NCBI GenBank assembly: GCA_949288065.1
Contig: CASEIL010000033.1
Coordinates: 1-32,870, forward strand
Length of the DNA: 32,870 nucleotides
Direction: 5' to 3'
Source of the DNA: an uncultured Phascolarctobacterium sp.
GTDB lineage: Bacteria > Bacillota > Negativicutes > Acidaminococcales > Acidaminococcaceae
A program made the translations under genes and the position numbers. The notes below the pieces were generated by a model. The model saw nothing but the letters and a program-made list of their open reading frames with translations, was not told the origin of the DNA and did no database searches. The stretch's first letter is position 1. The number at the start of each line of letters is the position of its first letter. Below, piece after piece: positions 16,034 through 24,206 of the stretch.

Positions 16034-16543
16034 ATGTCCATGTCTAACGGCGGCAGGCTGGGTTTTAGGGGCGCGCTGCCCTTCAACTTCGGCATTTGGG
16101 CAGGCTTCAGCGCCGTTATGCTTTTGTGCACCGCCTTTTGCACCACGCTTACCAATTTAATACCAGCCGTTAAAACGCCCATGCTGATTGCAGGCGCGGC
16201 TTATATGCTGCACCTGGCGTGGGGCACCTACCGCAGCAGCGGCGTAATTGAAGAGAACAACAGCCGCAGCGGCTTTTACGCCGGAATGCTGCTGCAATTT
16301 ATCAACCCAAAAATTTATATTTACGGCATTATGTCGATGCAGGCTTACATTTTGCCCTTTTACGCAGGCGAACCGCTGACGCTGGCGCTGTTTGCACTGC
16401 TTTTAGCATTTATCGGTTTTGCCTTTACGCTGTGCTGGTCCGCCTTCGGCTCCGCGTTCCGCCTAATCTTCAGCCGCCACACCAAAACAGTTAACACCAT
16501 CATGGCACTGCTACTGGTATATTGCGCGGTATCGTTGTTTTAG
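16034..16543 (+). CDS. LysE-family amino-acid exporter, 5'-truncated (probable pseudogene)
   Basis: The product is a LysE/RhtB-type exporter with the conserved LGFRGALPFNFGIWAGF block, five or so helices and QFINPKIYIYG. The family motif TPGPNN lies upstream of the first ATG: codons 16013-16030 read TPGPNN in the same frame. A TAA at 15995-15997 then closes the frame after only a few more codons. The first 12-16 residues, half of helix 1, and any ribosome site are missing. The best reading is a small deletion between the XRE-cupin gene and the exporter. If ATG 16034 is used, the product lacks a strictly conserved motif. Confidence 0.75.
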   Translation: MSMSNGGRLGFRGALPFNFGIWAGFSAVMLLCTAFCTTLTNLIPAVKTPMLIAGAAYMLHLAWGTYRSSGVIEENNSRSGFYAGMLLQFINPKIYIYGIMSMQAYILPFYAGEPLTLALFALLLAFIGFAFTLCWSAFGSAFRLIFSRHTKTVNTIMALLLVYCAVSLF

Positions 16544-16548
16544 GGCGT

Positions 16549-16585
16549 AAAAAAACACACAGCTTTTGGGGCTGTGTGTTTTTTA
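16549..16585. terminator. Bidirectional terminator between lysE and aminotransferase genes
   Basis: A perfect stem ACACACAGC/GCTGTGTGT with an eight-base loop is flanked by A6 and T6, serving both converging genes. Confidence 0.9.
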
Positions 16586-16594
16586 TTTTCTAAA

Positions 16595-17776
16595 TTATTT
16601 CATGCATTCTTTAATGGCTTTAGCCATACGTTTTACGCCTTCAACAATTCTGTCTTCCGGCATGTTGGAATAGTTAACACGCATGCTGCGGTCGGTTTTG
16701 CCGTTGGGGTAGAAAGCATCGCCGATAACGGCTGCAACTTTCATCTCAATGCATTTGTGGAATACTGCTTTTGCGCTTACGCCTTCCGGAACAGTTACCC
16801 ACAGGAACAGGCCGCCCTGCGGATGAGTCCATTCCACGCCTTCCGGGAATTCTTCTTCCATGGTTTTCAAAATTAAATCGCGGCGTTTTTTGTACAGCGC
16901 TTTAATTTCTTCAACGTGTTTGTCAAGGTCGTAGTTGTCCATGTAAGCGTCGGCAACGCCCTGATCAAAGTTAGAGGTGTGCAGGTCGGCGCTTTGTTTA
17001 ATTTTAACAAACTCTTCCAGTACGGAATGTTCTGCGGCAATCCAGCCTAAGCGCAGGCCCGGGCAGAAGATTTTGGAGAAGGTGCCGAGAAACATAACAA
17101 GTCCTTTGGTATCAAGGGATTTGAGGGAAGGAAGAATTTCGCCTTCGTAGCGCAGTTCGCCGTACGGGTTATCTTCCAGTACCGGCAGGTTGTGTTTGTT
17201 AACAACTTCCATAAATTTCTGACGGCGTTCCATGCTCCAGGTGCGGCCGGTCGGGTTCTGGAAATCAGGAATTACATAAATGAATTTGCAGTTCGGAGTA
17301 GTGCTGAGGATTTTATCCAGCTCTTCCGGAATCAGGCCGCCTTCATCGGTCGGTACTTCCACAAAGGTAGGCTCATAAGCATTAAAGGCGTTCAGCGCGC
17401 CGAGGTAGGACGGGCTTTCGCACAGTACAACATCGCCGGGGTTTAAGAAAAGTTTGCCTGCAAAATCAAGGCACTGCTGGCTGCCGGTGGTAATAAGAAT
17501 ATCATCCGGGTCAACTTCAGCATGATATTTATCTTTCATGCGTTTAGCAATTTTGGCACGCAGGGTCGGGCGTCCTTCAGTGGTTGCATATTGCAGCAGC
17601 GCACGGCCTTCTTTTTCTACCAAATCGTGAGATACTTTAGCAATTTCTTCAACCGGGAAGAGTTCCGGTGCGGGCAGGCCGCCAGCAAAGGAAATAATGT
17701 CCGGCTGAGCCGTTAATTTTAAGAGTTCGCGGATTTCGGATGCCTGCATCCTTTCCATACGTTTAGCAAAGTTCAT
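16595..17776 (-). CDS. PLP-dependent aminotransferase (LysN/2-aminoadipate type, class I/II)
   Basis: This 393-residue fold-type I transaminase has the Schiff-base lysine in GTFSKIFCPGLRLGW (about K235). Further landmarks are the PLP-contacting PDFQNPTGRTWS and EDNPYGELRY and the C-terminal arginine in RVNYSN that binds the substrate carboxylate. It resembles the LysN/AroH/KAT-II group with broad activity on aromatic, branched-chain and 2-aminoadipate substrates. ATG at 17776 has GGAGGG eight bases upstream; an in-frame ATG five codons earlier overlaps that ribosome site and is not used. It has its own promoter and terminator. Confidence 0.9.
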   Translation of the reverse strand: MNFAKRMERMQASEIRELLKLTAQPDIISFAGGLPAPELFPVEEIAKVSHDLVEKEGRALLQYATTEGRPTLRAKIAKRMKDKYHAEVDPDDILITTGSQQCLDFAGKLFLNPGDVVLCESPSYLGALNAFNAYEPTFVEVPTDEGGLIPEELDKILSTTPNCKFIYVIPDFQNPTGRTWSMERRQKFMEVVNKHNLPVLEDNPYGELRYEGEILPSLKSLDTKGLVMFLGTFSKIFCPGLRLGWIAAEHSVLEEFVKIKQSADLHTSNFDQGVADAYMDNYDLDKHVEEIKALYKKRRDLILKTMEEEFPEGVEWTHPQGGLFLWVTVPEGVSAKAVFHKCIEMKVAAVIGDAFYPNGKTDRSMRVNYSNMPEDRIVEGVKRMAKAIKECMK

Positions 17777-17845
17777 GTTCTTTCCCTCCAAATTAGTTTT
17801 TAAATCAGTACAGCTTAGATTGATTTTGTACTTTTATAATTATAA

Positions 17846-17874
17846 ATTTTATCACTTTACCGTTTTTGAGGCAA
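17846..17874 (-). promoter_or_regulatory. Promoter of the aminotransferase gene
   Basis: TTGCCT (17869-17874), a 17-bp spacer and TAAAAT (17846-17851) preceded by TG lie on the minus strand about 70 bases before the start codon. Confidence 0.55.
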
Positions 17875-17984
17875 GCATTTTGTTATTTTTATAAACTTTT
17901 TAGTGTACAAAACGCAATTTATGGTATACATTGTTAATTTGTTTACAGTTTGGCGCAAGCGCTTAACATTTGCCTTACATACAC

Positions 17985-18016
17985 AAAATAGCACTGCCAT
18001 GGCAGTGCTATTTTAT
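17985..18016 (-). terminator. Terminator of the membrane phosphoesterase gene
   Basis: A near-complete palindrome AAAATAGCACTGCC/GGCAGTGCTATTTT gives a long hairpin just after the stop codon at 18022. Both ends have T runs in their own direction. Confidence 0.8.
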
Positions 18017-18021
18017 TATTT

Positions 18022-19119
18022 TCACTTTGCCTTTTTTACATTAATAACCACAATTTCCGGATAGGGGCCGAAGCGCACCGGCGGGCCCCAGAAACCGTTA
18101 CCGTTGCTGACGATGGCCGTCATGCCGTCCACCTGCGTGGTGCCGTAATCCAACAGGTACATGTTTTGGGTAATGTAGCGGAAAGGCCACACCTGCCCGG
18201 CGTGCGTATGGCCGGAAACAGAAAGGTCGTAACCCGCTGCGGCAGATTCCGTTAAACGGCGCGGCTGATGGTCGATAATAACGCTGAAATAATCCTCGTT
18301 ACCTGCCGCAAGGCGCTTGAGCGCTTCCGTGCCGCGGCTGCGGCTGTAATCACGCAGGCCTGTCAGCTTAACGCCGTTCGGCAGCACCGTGCTTTCGTTT
18401 TCCAAAACGGTAATGCCCTGCTGCGCCAAAAGCCCGCGCAGCCTGCCGGAGGCAGCGTCAAGATAATCGTGGTTGCCATAAGCGGCATACACGCCCAGCT
18501 TTGCCTTTAAGCCGGAAAGCGCCTGCAAAGAGCCGTTGTTTAATACATAGTCCAGCCTTTCATCAACAATATCACCGCCCAAAAGCACAATATCCGGGTT
18601 CTGCGCGTTAACGCGGCGGCACAAATCTTCGGCCGCGCCCTGTGCGTTAATGCGCCCCAAATGCAAATCCGTTACCAGCAGAATTTTGGTATCAGCCGCA
18701 ACAGGCTTATGCGTCGCTACATATTCCGTGCGCACAATCGGGCTTTGCGCCTTATAAATGCCAAAAGCCAGCAACGCGCAGATAACTGCCAGCCCTGCCA
18801 TGGCAAACGGCGTGCTGAAACGGTACTGCACTCCCAACAGCTTCGCCGGAATGATGAGCAGACCGTTAATAAGCATCAGCACCAGGCTGTAAAAGCCAAA
18901 CAAAACCCACACGTTGCCCAGCCACGCCAGCGCGCGCCCCAAAAGCTCCGGCTGAACAAGGTAGCTGCTATGGCTGACGATATAGCTTGCGGTGCAAAGC
19001 ACAACGCCCAGCGGCCACAGCCAGGTGTTAAGCCCCGGGATGAGCGTGCGGTAATAAAACCACACGGCAATGCCCATGGCAACAAGGTACGAATACATCA
19101 CAATCATAAAAAGATTCAT
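18022..19119 (-). CDS. Membrane-anchored metallophosphoesterase (YkuE-like)
   Basis: This 365-residue protein has about four hydrophobic helices in the first 125 residues, then a calcineurin-type phosphoesterase domain. All metal motifs are visible: TDLHLG near 150, GGDIVD, YGNHDYLD, IDHQP and SGHTHAGQVWPF. Related proteins act on phospholipids, lipid A or UDP-diacylglucosamine; the actual substrate is unknown. ATG at 19119 has AAGGAG seven bases upstream and is preferred to the TTG two codons earlier. It is divergent from a second phosphoesterase gene, and both promoters have MerR-type 19-bp spacing. Confidence 0.88.
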   Translation of the reverse strand: MNLFMIVMYSYLVAMGIAVWFYYRTLIPGLNTWLWPLGVVLCTASYIVSHSSYLVQPELLGRALAWLGNVWVLFGFYSLVLMLINGLLIIPAKLLGVQYRFSTPFAMAGLAVICALLAFGIYKAQSPIVRTEYVATHKPVAADTKILLVTDLHLGRINAQGAAEDLCRRVNAQNPDIVLLGGDIVDERLDYVLNNGSLQALSGLKAKLGVYAAYGNHDYLDAASGRLRGLLAQQGITVLENESTVLPNGVKLTGLRDYSRSRGTEALKRLAAGNEDYFSVIIDHQPRRLTESAAAGYDLSVSGHTHAGQVWPFRYITQNMYLLDYGTTQVDGMTAIVSNGNGFWGPPVRFGPYPEIVVINVKKAK

Positions 19120-19149
19120 CGGCAAACTCCTTACACATTTTATGTATAT

Positions 19150-19180
19150 AATATATACTTTGGAGCCTGCTCAAAGTCAA
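19150..19180 (-). promoter_or_regulatory. MerR-type promoter of the membrane phosphoesterase gene
   Basis: On the minus strand TTGACT (19175-19180) and TATATT (19150-19155) are 19 bp apart, with the dyad CTTTGAGCAGGCTCCAAAG (19158-19176) in between. A -10 TATATA at 17 bp is also possible, so the spacing argument is weaker here than for the MFS promoter. Confidence 0.6.
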
Positions 19181-19200
19181 GCAAAATTTTCAAAAAATAC

Positions 19201-19231
19201 TTGACTTGAAGCTTACTACAACTGTTATAGT
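19201..19231 (+). promoter_or_regulatory. MerR-type promoter of the lipoprotein phosphoesterase-merR operon
   Basis: TTGACT (19201-19206), a 19-bp spacer and TATAGT (19226-19231, preceded by TG) lie about 30 bases before the start. The spacer holds an imperfect dyad TTGAAG-CTTA-CTACAA (19206-19221). This would make the merR gene, third in the operon, autoregulated. Confidence 0.6.
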
Positions 19232-19259
19232 AATAGTAACACAACAAAGGAGAACGCCT

Positions 19260-20531
19260 ATGAAAAAATACATTAACTACTTAATTATACTGGCGGTGTT
19301 TTTAGCTGCAGGCTGCGCCGCCCGCACCGCCCCGGCGGATGAGGGCCAAGCCTTTGCCGCGGCAGATAGCATTACCAGCCTGCGGCAGGTAATAACCTCC
19401 GACAGCAGCACTGTCCGCACCATTATGTGGCAGGCAGATGACGCGCTGCCCAACCCCGTTGCCGAAGTGCGCAATGCCGAAGGCGAAATTACGCAGGTGC
19501 CCGCCCAAAGCAAAGAACTTACCACCGGCAGCCGCAAGGTTTATGTTTACACAGCAACGCTTAACGGCTTAACGCCGGAAGCAAATTACGAGTACCGCGC
19601 CGGTTACGAAGGCAGCCGCACGGACTGGCACCAGCTTAACACGCCCGGCAGTGATGACGATTTTAAAGCGCTGATATTTCCCGATTCGCAATCGAGCGAT
19701 TACAGCGGCTGGGAAAATTTGGCGCAAACTGCCTGCAATAATAACAAGGACGCAGCACTGTTCATCAACATGGGCGATTTGGTGGATAACGGCTACGACC
19801 TGAGCCAGTGGAACGCCTGGTTTAACGCCGTTACGCCGATGATGGAAAATATCCCTTTCGCACCCGTTATGGGCAACCACGAAACCTACACGCTGGAGTG
19901 GCAGGTAGGTGCACCCACACCGTACTTAACTTTTTTTAACCTGCCCGGCGGAGGCAGCGATTTACAAGAAGGCTATTACAGCTTTGATTACGGCGATGTG
20001 CATTTTACTGTGCTGAATTCGCAGACGGACGAGCTGGCCAAATTTAACCCCAACTTAATGGCAGAACAGCTTGAGTGGCTGCGCAGCGACCTTGCAAGCA
20101 CCCAAAGCAAATGGAAAATTGTGCTGATGCACAAGGACGTTTTGCGTTACGCATTTACCGACCGCCCCAACAACTTTGACCCGGCTACTTTGCAGTTTAA
20201 CCAGTGGGCCGAGCAGCTGATGCCGGTGTTTGACGAGTTTAATGTAGATGCTGTACTTACCGCCCACCTGCACACCTACCGCCGCCGCGTACCGCTGAAA
20301 AACTTTAAGCCGGACGCCAGCGGCACCACCTACATTTTAACCGGTGTGGCAGGCAGCGTGCGCTATGCCAATTTGTGGCAGCGCAACCCCGCCGATGCAG
20401 CCCTTGCGCCGCAGCCGGAGGACGCCAACTACCTGACGCTTGAAAAAACCGCCAATAGCCTTACCTTTAAAGCCTTCCTGCCCAACGGCACCGAATTTGA
20501 CAGCGTCACCATCACCAAAGAGGGGGCTTAA
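19260..20531 (+). CDS. Lipoprotein metallophosphoesterase, purple-acid-phosphatase-like
   Basis: This 423-residue protein has a lipoprotein signal (MKKYINYLIILAVFLAAGC, acylated C19). A fibronectin-like domain follows at about 38-130, with YVYTATLNGLTPEANYEYRAG, typical of purple acid phosphatases. The phosphoesterase domain has PDSQ (141-144), GDLVDNG (172-178), GNHE (205-208), LMHKDVLRY and TAHLHTYRRR. In the first motif the residue after D is followed by Q rather than H. It acts outside the membrane on an unknown phosphoester. ATG at 19260 has AAAGGAG eight bases before it. It heads an operon with a small membrane peptide, merR and lysR. Confidence 0.88.
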   Translation: MKKYINYLIILAVFLAAGCAARTAPADEGQAFAAADSITSLRQVITSDSSTVRTIMWQADDALPNPVAEVRNAEGEITQVPAQSKELTTGSRKVYVYTATLNGLTPEANYEYRAGYEGSRTDWHQLNTPGSDDDFKALIFPDSQSSDYSGWENLAQTACNNNKDAALFINMGDLVDNGYDLSQWNAWFNAVTPMMENIPFAPVMGNHETYTLEWQVGAPTPYLTFFNLPGGGSDLQEGYYSFDYGDVHFTVLNSQTDELAKFNPNLMAEQLEWLRSDLASTQSKWKIVLMHKDVLRYAFTDRPNNFDPATLQFNQWAEQLMPVFDEFNVDAVLTAHLHTYRRRVPLKNFKPDASGTTYILTGVAGSVRYANLWQRNPADAALAPQPEDANYLTLEKTANSLTFKAFLPNGTEFDSVTITKEGA

Positions 20532-20533
20532 TT

Positions 20534-20641
20534 ATGAAACTCTTTTTACAGCTTGCCACAGCGCTCGCCATCATCTACACGCTGGTTAACATCAGCGGGC
20601 ACGTCGCCGTGTGCAGCGCCTATAAAATTTTATCCGCGTAA
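20534..20641 (+). CDS. Small single-helix membrane peptide, 35 residues
   Basis: An ATG at 20534 lies three bases after the phosphoesterase stop, and an AGGGGG ribosome site covers the end of that gene. The 35 codons give a short protein starting MKLFLQLATALAIIYTLVN, with one hydrophobic helix, then a short polar tail with a cysteine, ending in TAA (20639-20641). Spacing, ribosome site and operon position support real, coupled translation. I do not recognise a family. Function is unknown; it could anchor or modulate the lipoprotein encoded before it. Confidence 0.55.
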   Translation: MKLFLQLATALAIIYTLVNISGHVAVCSAYKILSA

Positions 20642-20672
20642 GCGCGATTATTAACAAACAGGAGTGACCACC

Positions 20673-21056
20673 ATGAACATTGCAGAAGTAAGCAAAAAAT
20701 ACGGCCTTACGGCCGATACGCTGCGCTATTATGAACGCATTGGGCTTTTGCCCGCCATTAAACGCAACAAAAGCGGCAACCGCGAATATGACGAAGTGGA
20801 CTGCGAGCGCGTGGAATTTATTAAGTGCATGCGCGCGGCAGGGCTTTCCATTGAGGTGCTGACCAAATATATGCACCTCTTTTTAGAAGGCGACAGCACC
20901 CTGAAGGAACGCGAGGAACTTTTAATTGCCGAGCGCGACCGTTTGCAGGAACGCCTTGAGCAGATGCAGAGCACGCTGGAACGCCTGAATATTAAAATTG
21001 CCGATTATAAAAACGGCAAATTCTGCCTGAAAAATAAAAACTGCCAGTGCGTGTAA
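20673..21056 (+). CDS. MerR-family transcriptional regulator (AdhR-like)
   Basis: This 127-residue regulator has the MerR winged helix NIAEVSKKYGLTADTLRYYE and the second helix pair around REYDEVDCERVEFIKCMR. A coiled-coil dimer helix runs from about 80 to 110. The C-terminus KFCLKNKNCQCV carries three cysteines that could sense thiol-reactive agents or metal. It is closest to the AdhR/YraB type, which controls aldehyde-related oxidoreductases. ATG at 20673 has AGGAG eight bases upstream. Three promoters in this neighbourhood have the matching 19-bp-spacer architecture, including the one driving its own operon. The AKR genes downstream are further possible targets, though no such promoter was seen there. 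Confidence 0.9.
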   Translation: MNIAEVSKKYGLTADTLRYYERIGLLPAIKRNKSGNREYDEVDCERVEFIKCMRAAGLSIEVLTKYMHLFLEGDSTLKEREELLIAERDRLQERLEQMQSTLERLNIKIADYKNGKFCLKNKNCQCV

Positions 21057-21068
21057 CGGAGCGGCGCT

Positions 21069-21971
21069 ATGTATAACCCACAGCTTGAAACCTTTATCGC
21101 CGTTGCCGACAGCGGCAGTTTTTCTAAAGCAGCCGAAAAACTGTACATCTCGCCGACGGCGGTAATTAAACAAATTAATATTTTGGAAGCCAGCCTTGAT
21201 TTAAAACTGTTTAACCGCACACATCGGGGGCTGACGCTGACAGCTGCCGGCAAATCTCTTTACAGCGACGCCAAATACCTTATCAGCTACGCGCACGAAT
21301 CACTGGAACGCGCCAAAAATGCCATGCAGGAAGAAAGCAACATCATCCGCATCGGCACTTCGCCATTGACCCCTGCGCAAATTTTGGTAGAACTGTGGCC
21401 GAAGATACACGAACTGTGCCCAAAGCTGCGTTTTAAGCTGGTGCCATTTGAAAACACGCCCGAAAATGCGCGCGAGATATTGCTTAATTTAGGTAAAAAC
21501 ATCGACATGGTAGCAGGCATTTTTGACAACGCGCTTTTAAACTACCGCCAGTGCGACGGGCTGCTGTTAACGCAGCAGCAGGTGTGCTGCGCCGTAAGCC
21601 TTAATAACCCGCTGGCGCAGAAAGAGAAGCTGCAAATTGCCGACCTGTACGGGCAAAAACTTTTAATCATCCGCCGCGGCTGGATGGACGCTGCCGACAG
21701 GCTGCGCGATTACCTTTTAGCCAATCACCCGCAAATTGAAATTGTTGACTTTGATTTTTACAGCACCGACATTTTTAACCGCTGCGCCAACGAAAACCTG
21801 CTGCTCACCTCGATACCAATCTTTCATAGCGTGCACCCGCTTTTAAAAACGCTGCCGGTAGAATGGGATTTCAGCTTTCCCTATGGGCTGTTGCATTCGC
21901 CGCAGCCAACGTCTAACGTGCAGAAATTCATCACGGCACTGCAAAAAATTTATAACACCAAACAGTTATAA
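21069..21971 (+). CDS. LysR-family transcriptional regulator
   Basis: This 300-residue LTTR begins 12 bases after merR with GGAG before the ATG. The HTH is clear (YNPQLETFIAVADSGSFSKAAEKLYISPTAVIKQINILE, of which SGSFSKAAEKLYISPTAV is the core). The effector domain is less conserved. It is the last gene of the phosphoesterase operon and directly precedes the aldo-keto reductase pair, which it may control. A terminator separates them. Confidence 0.92.
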   Translation: MYNPQLETFIAVADSGSFSKAAEKLYISPTAVIKQINILEASLDLKLFNRTHRGLTLTAAGKSLYSDAKYLISYAHESLERAKNAMQEESNIIRIGTSPLTPAQILVELWPKIHELCPKLRFKLVPFENTPENAREILLNLGKNIDMVAGIFDNALLNYRQCDGLLLTQQQVCCAVSLNNPLAQKEKLQIADLYGQKLLIIRRGWMDAADRLRDYLLANHPQIEIVDFDFYSTDIFNRCANENLLLTSIPIFHSVHPLLKTLPVEWDFSFPYGLLHSPQPTSNVQKFITALQKIYNTKQL

Positions 21972-21994
21972 CCTAAAGGTTGATACTGAATGAC

Positions 21995-22029
21995 AAACCG
22001 GAACTTCTCAGGAAGCCCCGGTTTTTTTA
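21995..22029 (+). terminator. Terminator after the LysR gene
   Basis: An AACCGG/CCGGTT outer stem and CTTC/GAAG inner stem are followed by seven T residues. TATACT right after it (22028-22033) could be the -10 of the aldo-keto reductase operon, though no good -35 was found. Confidence 0.85.
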
Positions 22030-22064
22030 TACTTTAATTGTAAACAAAATATAAGGAGGCTATT

Positions 22065-23069
22065 ATGCAATACCGCACTTTAGGAAAAGACTTAACTGTT
22101 TCGGCTATTGGCCTTGGCTGCATGGGCATGAGCCACGCTTACGGCGCGCCCGCCGATAAAAAAGAAATGACGGAGCTGTTAGCCCGCGCTGTTGAAATGG
22201 GCTGCACCTTTTTTGACACTGCCGAACTGTACGGCTCGCCCAACGACCCGCACGCCAACGAAGAACTTTTAGGATCTGCACTTAAACCGTTCCGTAATAA
22301 AATAAAAATCGCTACCAAATTCGGCATCCGTTTTGACTGGAACAACCCGAAAAGCAGCAAGCCGCTTATTATCCCGGACGCGCGCCCGGAGGTTATCCGC
22401 CAATCGGTAGAAGGCTCGCTTAAGCGCCTGCAAACCGACCACATCGACCTTTACTACCATCACCGCCAGGACCCCAACGTGGCTGTTGAAGAAGTGGCAG
22501 GCGTAATCAGCCGCCTGATAGAAGAAGGCAAAATCCTGCACTGGGGCCTGTCCGAAGTCAACGGCGATATAATCCGCCGCGCGCACAGCGTCTGCCCCGT
22601 CACCGCCATCCAGAACCGTTATTCCATGATGTACCGCAATTACGAAGCGCTGTTCCCCATCCTTGAAGAATTAAACATCGGCTTTGTTGCCTTCAGCCCA
22701 CTGGCTAATGGCCTGCTTTCTGCGCAATACTCGCCGGAGTCCAAATTCGACCCCAAAGACGACTACCGCAGCGCCATGCCGCAGTTTACTAAAGAAGCAT
22801 TTGCAAAGAACGCGCAGCTTTTAGCGTTGCTTAACAAACTGGCTACTGCCAAAAACGCCACACCGGCGCAAATTTCACTGGCGTGGATGTTAAACAAAAA
22901 GCCTTACATTGTGCCTATTCCCGGTACACGCAAATTAAACCGCCTTGCCGAAAATTTTGGGGCGGCAGATATTTATTTGAGTGCCGCCGAAGTGGCAAAT
23001 ATTGATAACGCGCTTGACAATATGACGATGAGCGCTGTATTTGGCGGCTCGCCCATTATTAAAAAATAA
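22065..23069 (+). CDS. Aldo/keto reductase (long form)
   Basis: This 334-residue NADPH-dependent reductase of the TIM-barrel AKR family starts MQYRTLGKDLTVSAIGLGCM. The catalytic tetrad is visible: D51 and Y56 in FFDTAELYG, K85 in ATKFG and H133 in YYHHRQDP. The C-terminal PIPGTRKLNRLAEN binds the cofactor phosphate. It resembles the pyridoxal/aryl-aldehyde reductase group. AAGGAGG precedes the ATG. It forms a two-gene operon with the next AKR. Substrates are probably reactive aldehydes or quinones, by analogy. Confidence 0.93.
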   Translation: MQYRTLGKDLTVSAIGLGCMGMSHAYGAPADKKEMTELLARAVEMGCTFFDTAELYGSPNDPHANEELLGSALKPFRNKIKIATKFGIRFDWNNPKSSKPLIIPDARPEVIRQSVEGSLKRLQTDHIDLYYHHRQDPNVAVEEVAGVISRLIEEGKILHWGLSEVNGDIIRRAHSVCPVTAIQNRYSMMYRNYEALFPILEELNIGFVAFSPLANGLLSAQYSPESKFDPKDDYRSAMPQFTKEAFAKNAQLLALLNKLATAKNATPAQISLAWMLNKKPYIVPIPGTRKLNRLAENFGAADIYLSAAEVANIDNALDNMTMSAVFGGSPIIKK

Positions 23070-23083
23070 CAGGAGGAAGAATT

Positions 23084-23926
23084 ATGGAATATGCAGTTTT
23101 AACTAACGGCGTAAAAATGCCTATGCTGGGCTATGGAGTTTACCAGATACCTGAAGAAGATACCGAGCGCTGCGTGCTTGACGCTATCAGCTACGGCTAC
23201 CGCAGCATTGATACCGCGCAGGCTTACCACAATGAAGAAGGCGTTGGCGCTGCCATTGAAAAATGCGGCGTACCGCGCGAAGAACTGTTTATTACTACCA
23301 AGATATGGATTAGTAACGCCGGTTACGATAAAGCGCGCGCTTCGATAAAAGAATCCCTGTGCAGGCTGAAAACAGATTATATTGACCTGTTGTTAATCCA
23401 TCAGCCATTCAGCGATTATTACGGCACCTGGCGCGCCATGGAAGAAGCCTATAAAAACGGCAGCGTACGCGCTATCGGCGTAGCCAACTTTTACCCAGAC
23501 CGTTTGATTGACCTTTGCAAATTTGCCGAAATTGCCCCCATGGTTAACCAGGTAGAAACCCATGTGTTTCACCAGCAGCAGGCCGCTCACGCCATTATGC
23601 AAAAATACGGCGTGCAGCACCAGTCCTGGGGGCCGTTTGCCGAAGGGCGCAACGGATTTTTCAGCAACCCTGTGCTGAACTGCATCGGCAAAAAATATAA
23701 CAAATCTGCCGCACAAGTTGCTTTGCGCTTCCTTATCCAGAGCAACGTTGTCGTTATCCCCAAATCCGTACACAAAGAACGCATGCAACAAAACTTTGAT
23801 ATTTTTGATTTTACTTTAAACGCAGAAGACATGGCTGCCATCCAAATGTTGGACACCGGCAAAAGCCTGTTTTTCTCCCACTACGACCCGGCAACGGTAG
23901 AAATGATTACCGGTCTTGCCAGATAA
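23084..23926 (+). CDS. Aldo/keto reductase (short form, YvgN/2,5-diketogluconate reductase type)
   Basis: This 280-residue AKR5-type enzyme starts MEYAVLTNGVKMPMLGYGVY. Catalytic residues D43 and Y48 (DTAQAYHNE), K73 (TTKIW) and H106 (LLIHQP) are present, as is the cofactor motif IPKSVHKERMQQN. Such enzymes reduce methylglyoxal and small keto-aldehydes. It follows the first AKR by 14 bases with its own AGGAGG site and ends at a dedicated terminator. Confidence 0.93.
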   Translation: MEYAVLTNGVKMPMLGYGVYQIPEEDTERCVLDAISYGYRSIDTAQAYHNEEGVGAAIEKCGVPREELFITTKIWISNAGYDKARASIKESLCRLKTDYIDLLLIHQPFSDYYGTWRAMEEAYKNGSVRAIGVANFYPDRLIDLCKFAEIAPMVNQVETHVFHQQQAAHAIMQKYGVQHQSWGPFAEGRNGFFSNPVLNCIGKKYNKSAAQVALRFLIQSNVVVIPKSVHKERMQQNFDIFDFTLNAEDMAAIQMLDTGKSLFFSHYDPATVEMITGLAR

Positions 23927-23956
23927 AAAAACAGTACCGGTGCGAAACCGGTACTG
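23925..23956 (-). terminator. Terminator of copA
   Basis: A perfect 10-bp stem CAGTACCGGT/ACCGGTACTG with a five-base loop is followed on the minus strand by seven T residues. Confidence 0.85.
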
Positions 23957-23963
23957 CCTCTTT

Positions 23964-23992
23964 AGCCCTTCCTGCGGGAAGGGTTATTTTTT
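23964..23992 (+). terminator. Terminator of the aldo-keto reductase operon
   Basis: A stem CCCTTCC/GGAAGGG with loop TGCG is followed by TTATTTTTT on the plus strand. Each converging transcript thus has its own hairpin. Confidence 0.8.
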
Positions 23993-24206
23993 ATAAAGTT
24001 TTAACGCCTTTAACTTCGTAGCCTGCGTCAACAACGGCTTTGGTTAAAACGTCGTCGCTAACTTCCTTGCCCAAGGTTACGGTGGCCGTTTTGCCCTCCA
24101 GCGATACTTCAACGGCTTCCACGCCGTCAATGCCGCTTAGCGCTTTGTTAACGTGCGCCACGCAGTGCTGGCACATCATGCCTTCAACATCCAAAACTTT
24201 TTTCAT
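23991..24206 (-). other. copZ: Internal copZ-like reading frame inside copA (possible separate product)
   Basis: The ATG at 24204-24206 is in frame with copA and opens a 71-residue segment, MKKVLDVEGMMCQHCVAHVN at its start, the exact size and shape of a free CopZ copper chaperone. AGGAAAGG lies about nine bases upstream. In the copA frame those bases are simply translated as QERVDT. This suggests that copZ was once a separate gene, joined to copA by loss of the intervening stop. Internal initiation could still make free CopZ. Confidence 0.6.
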
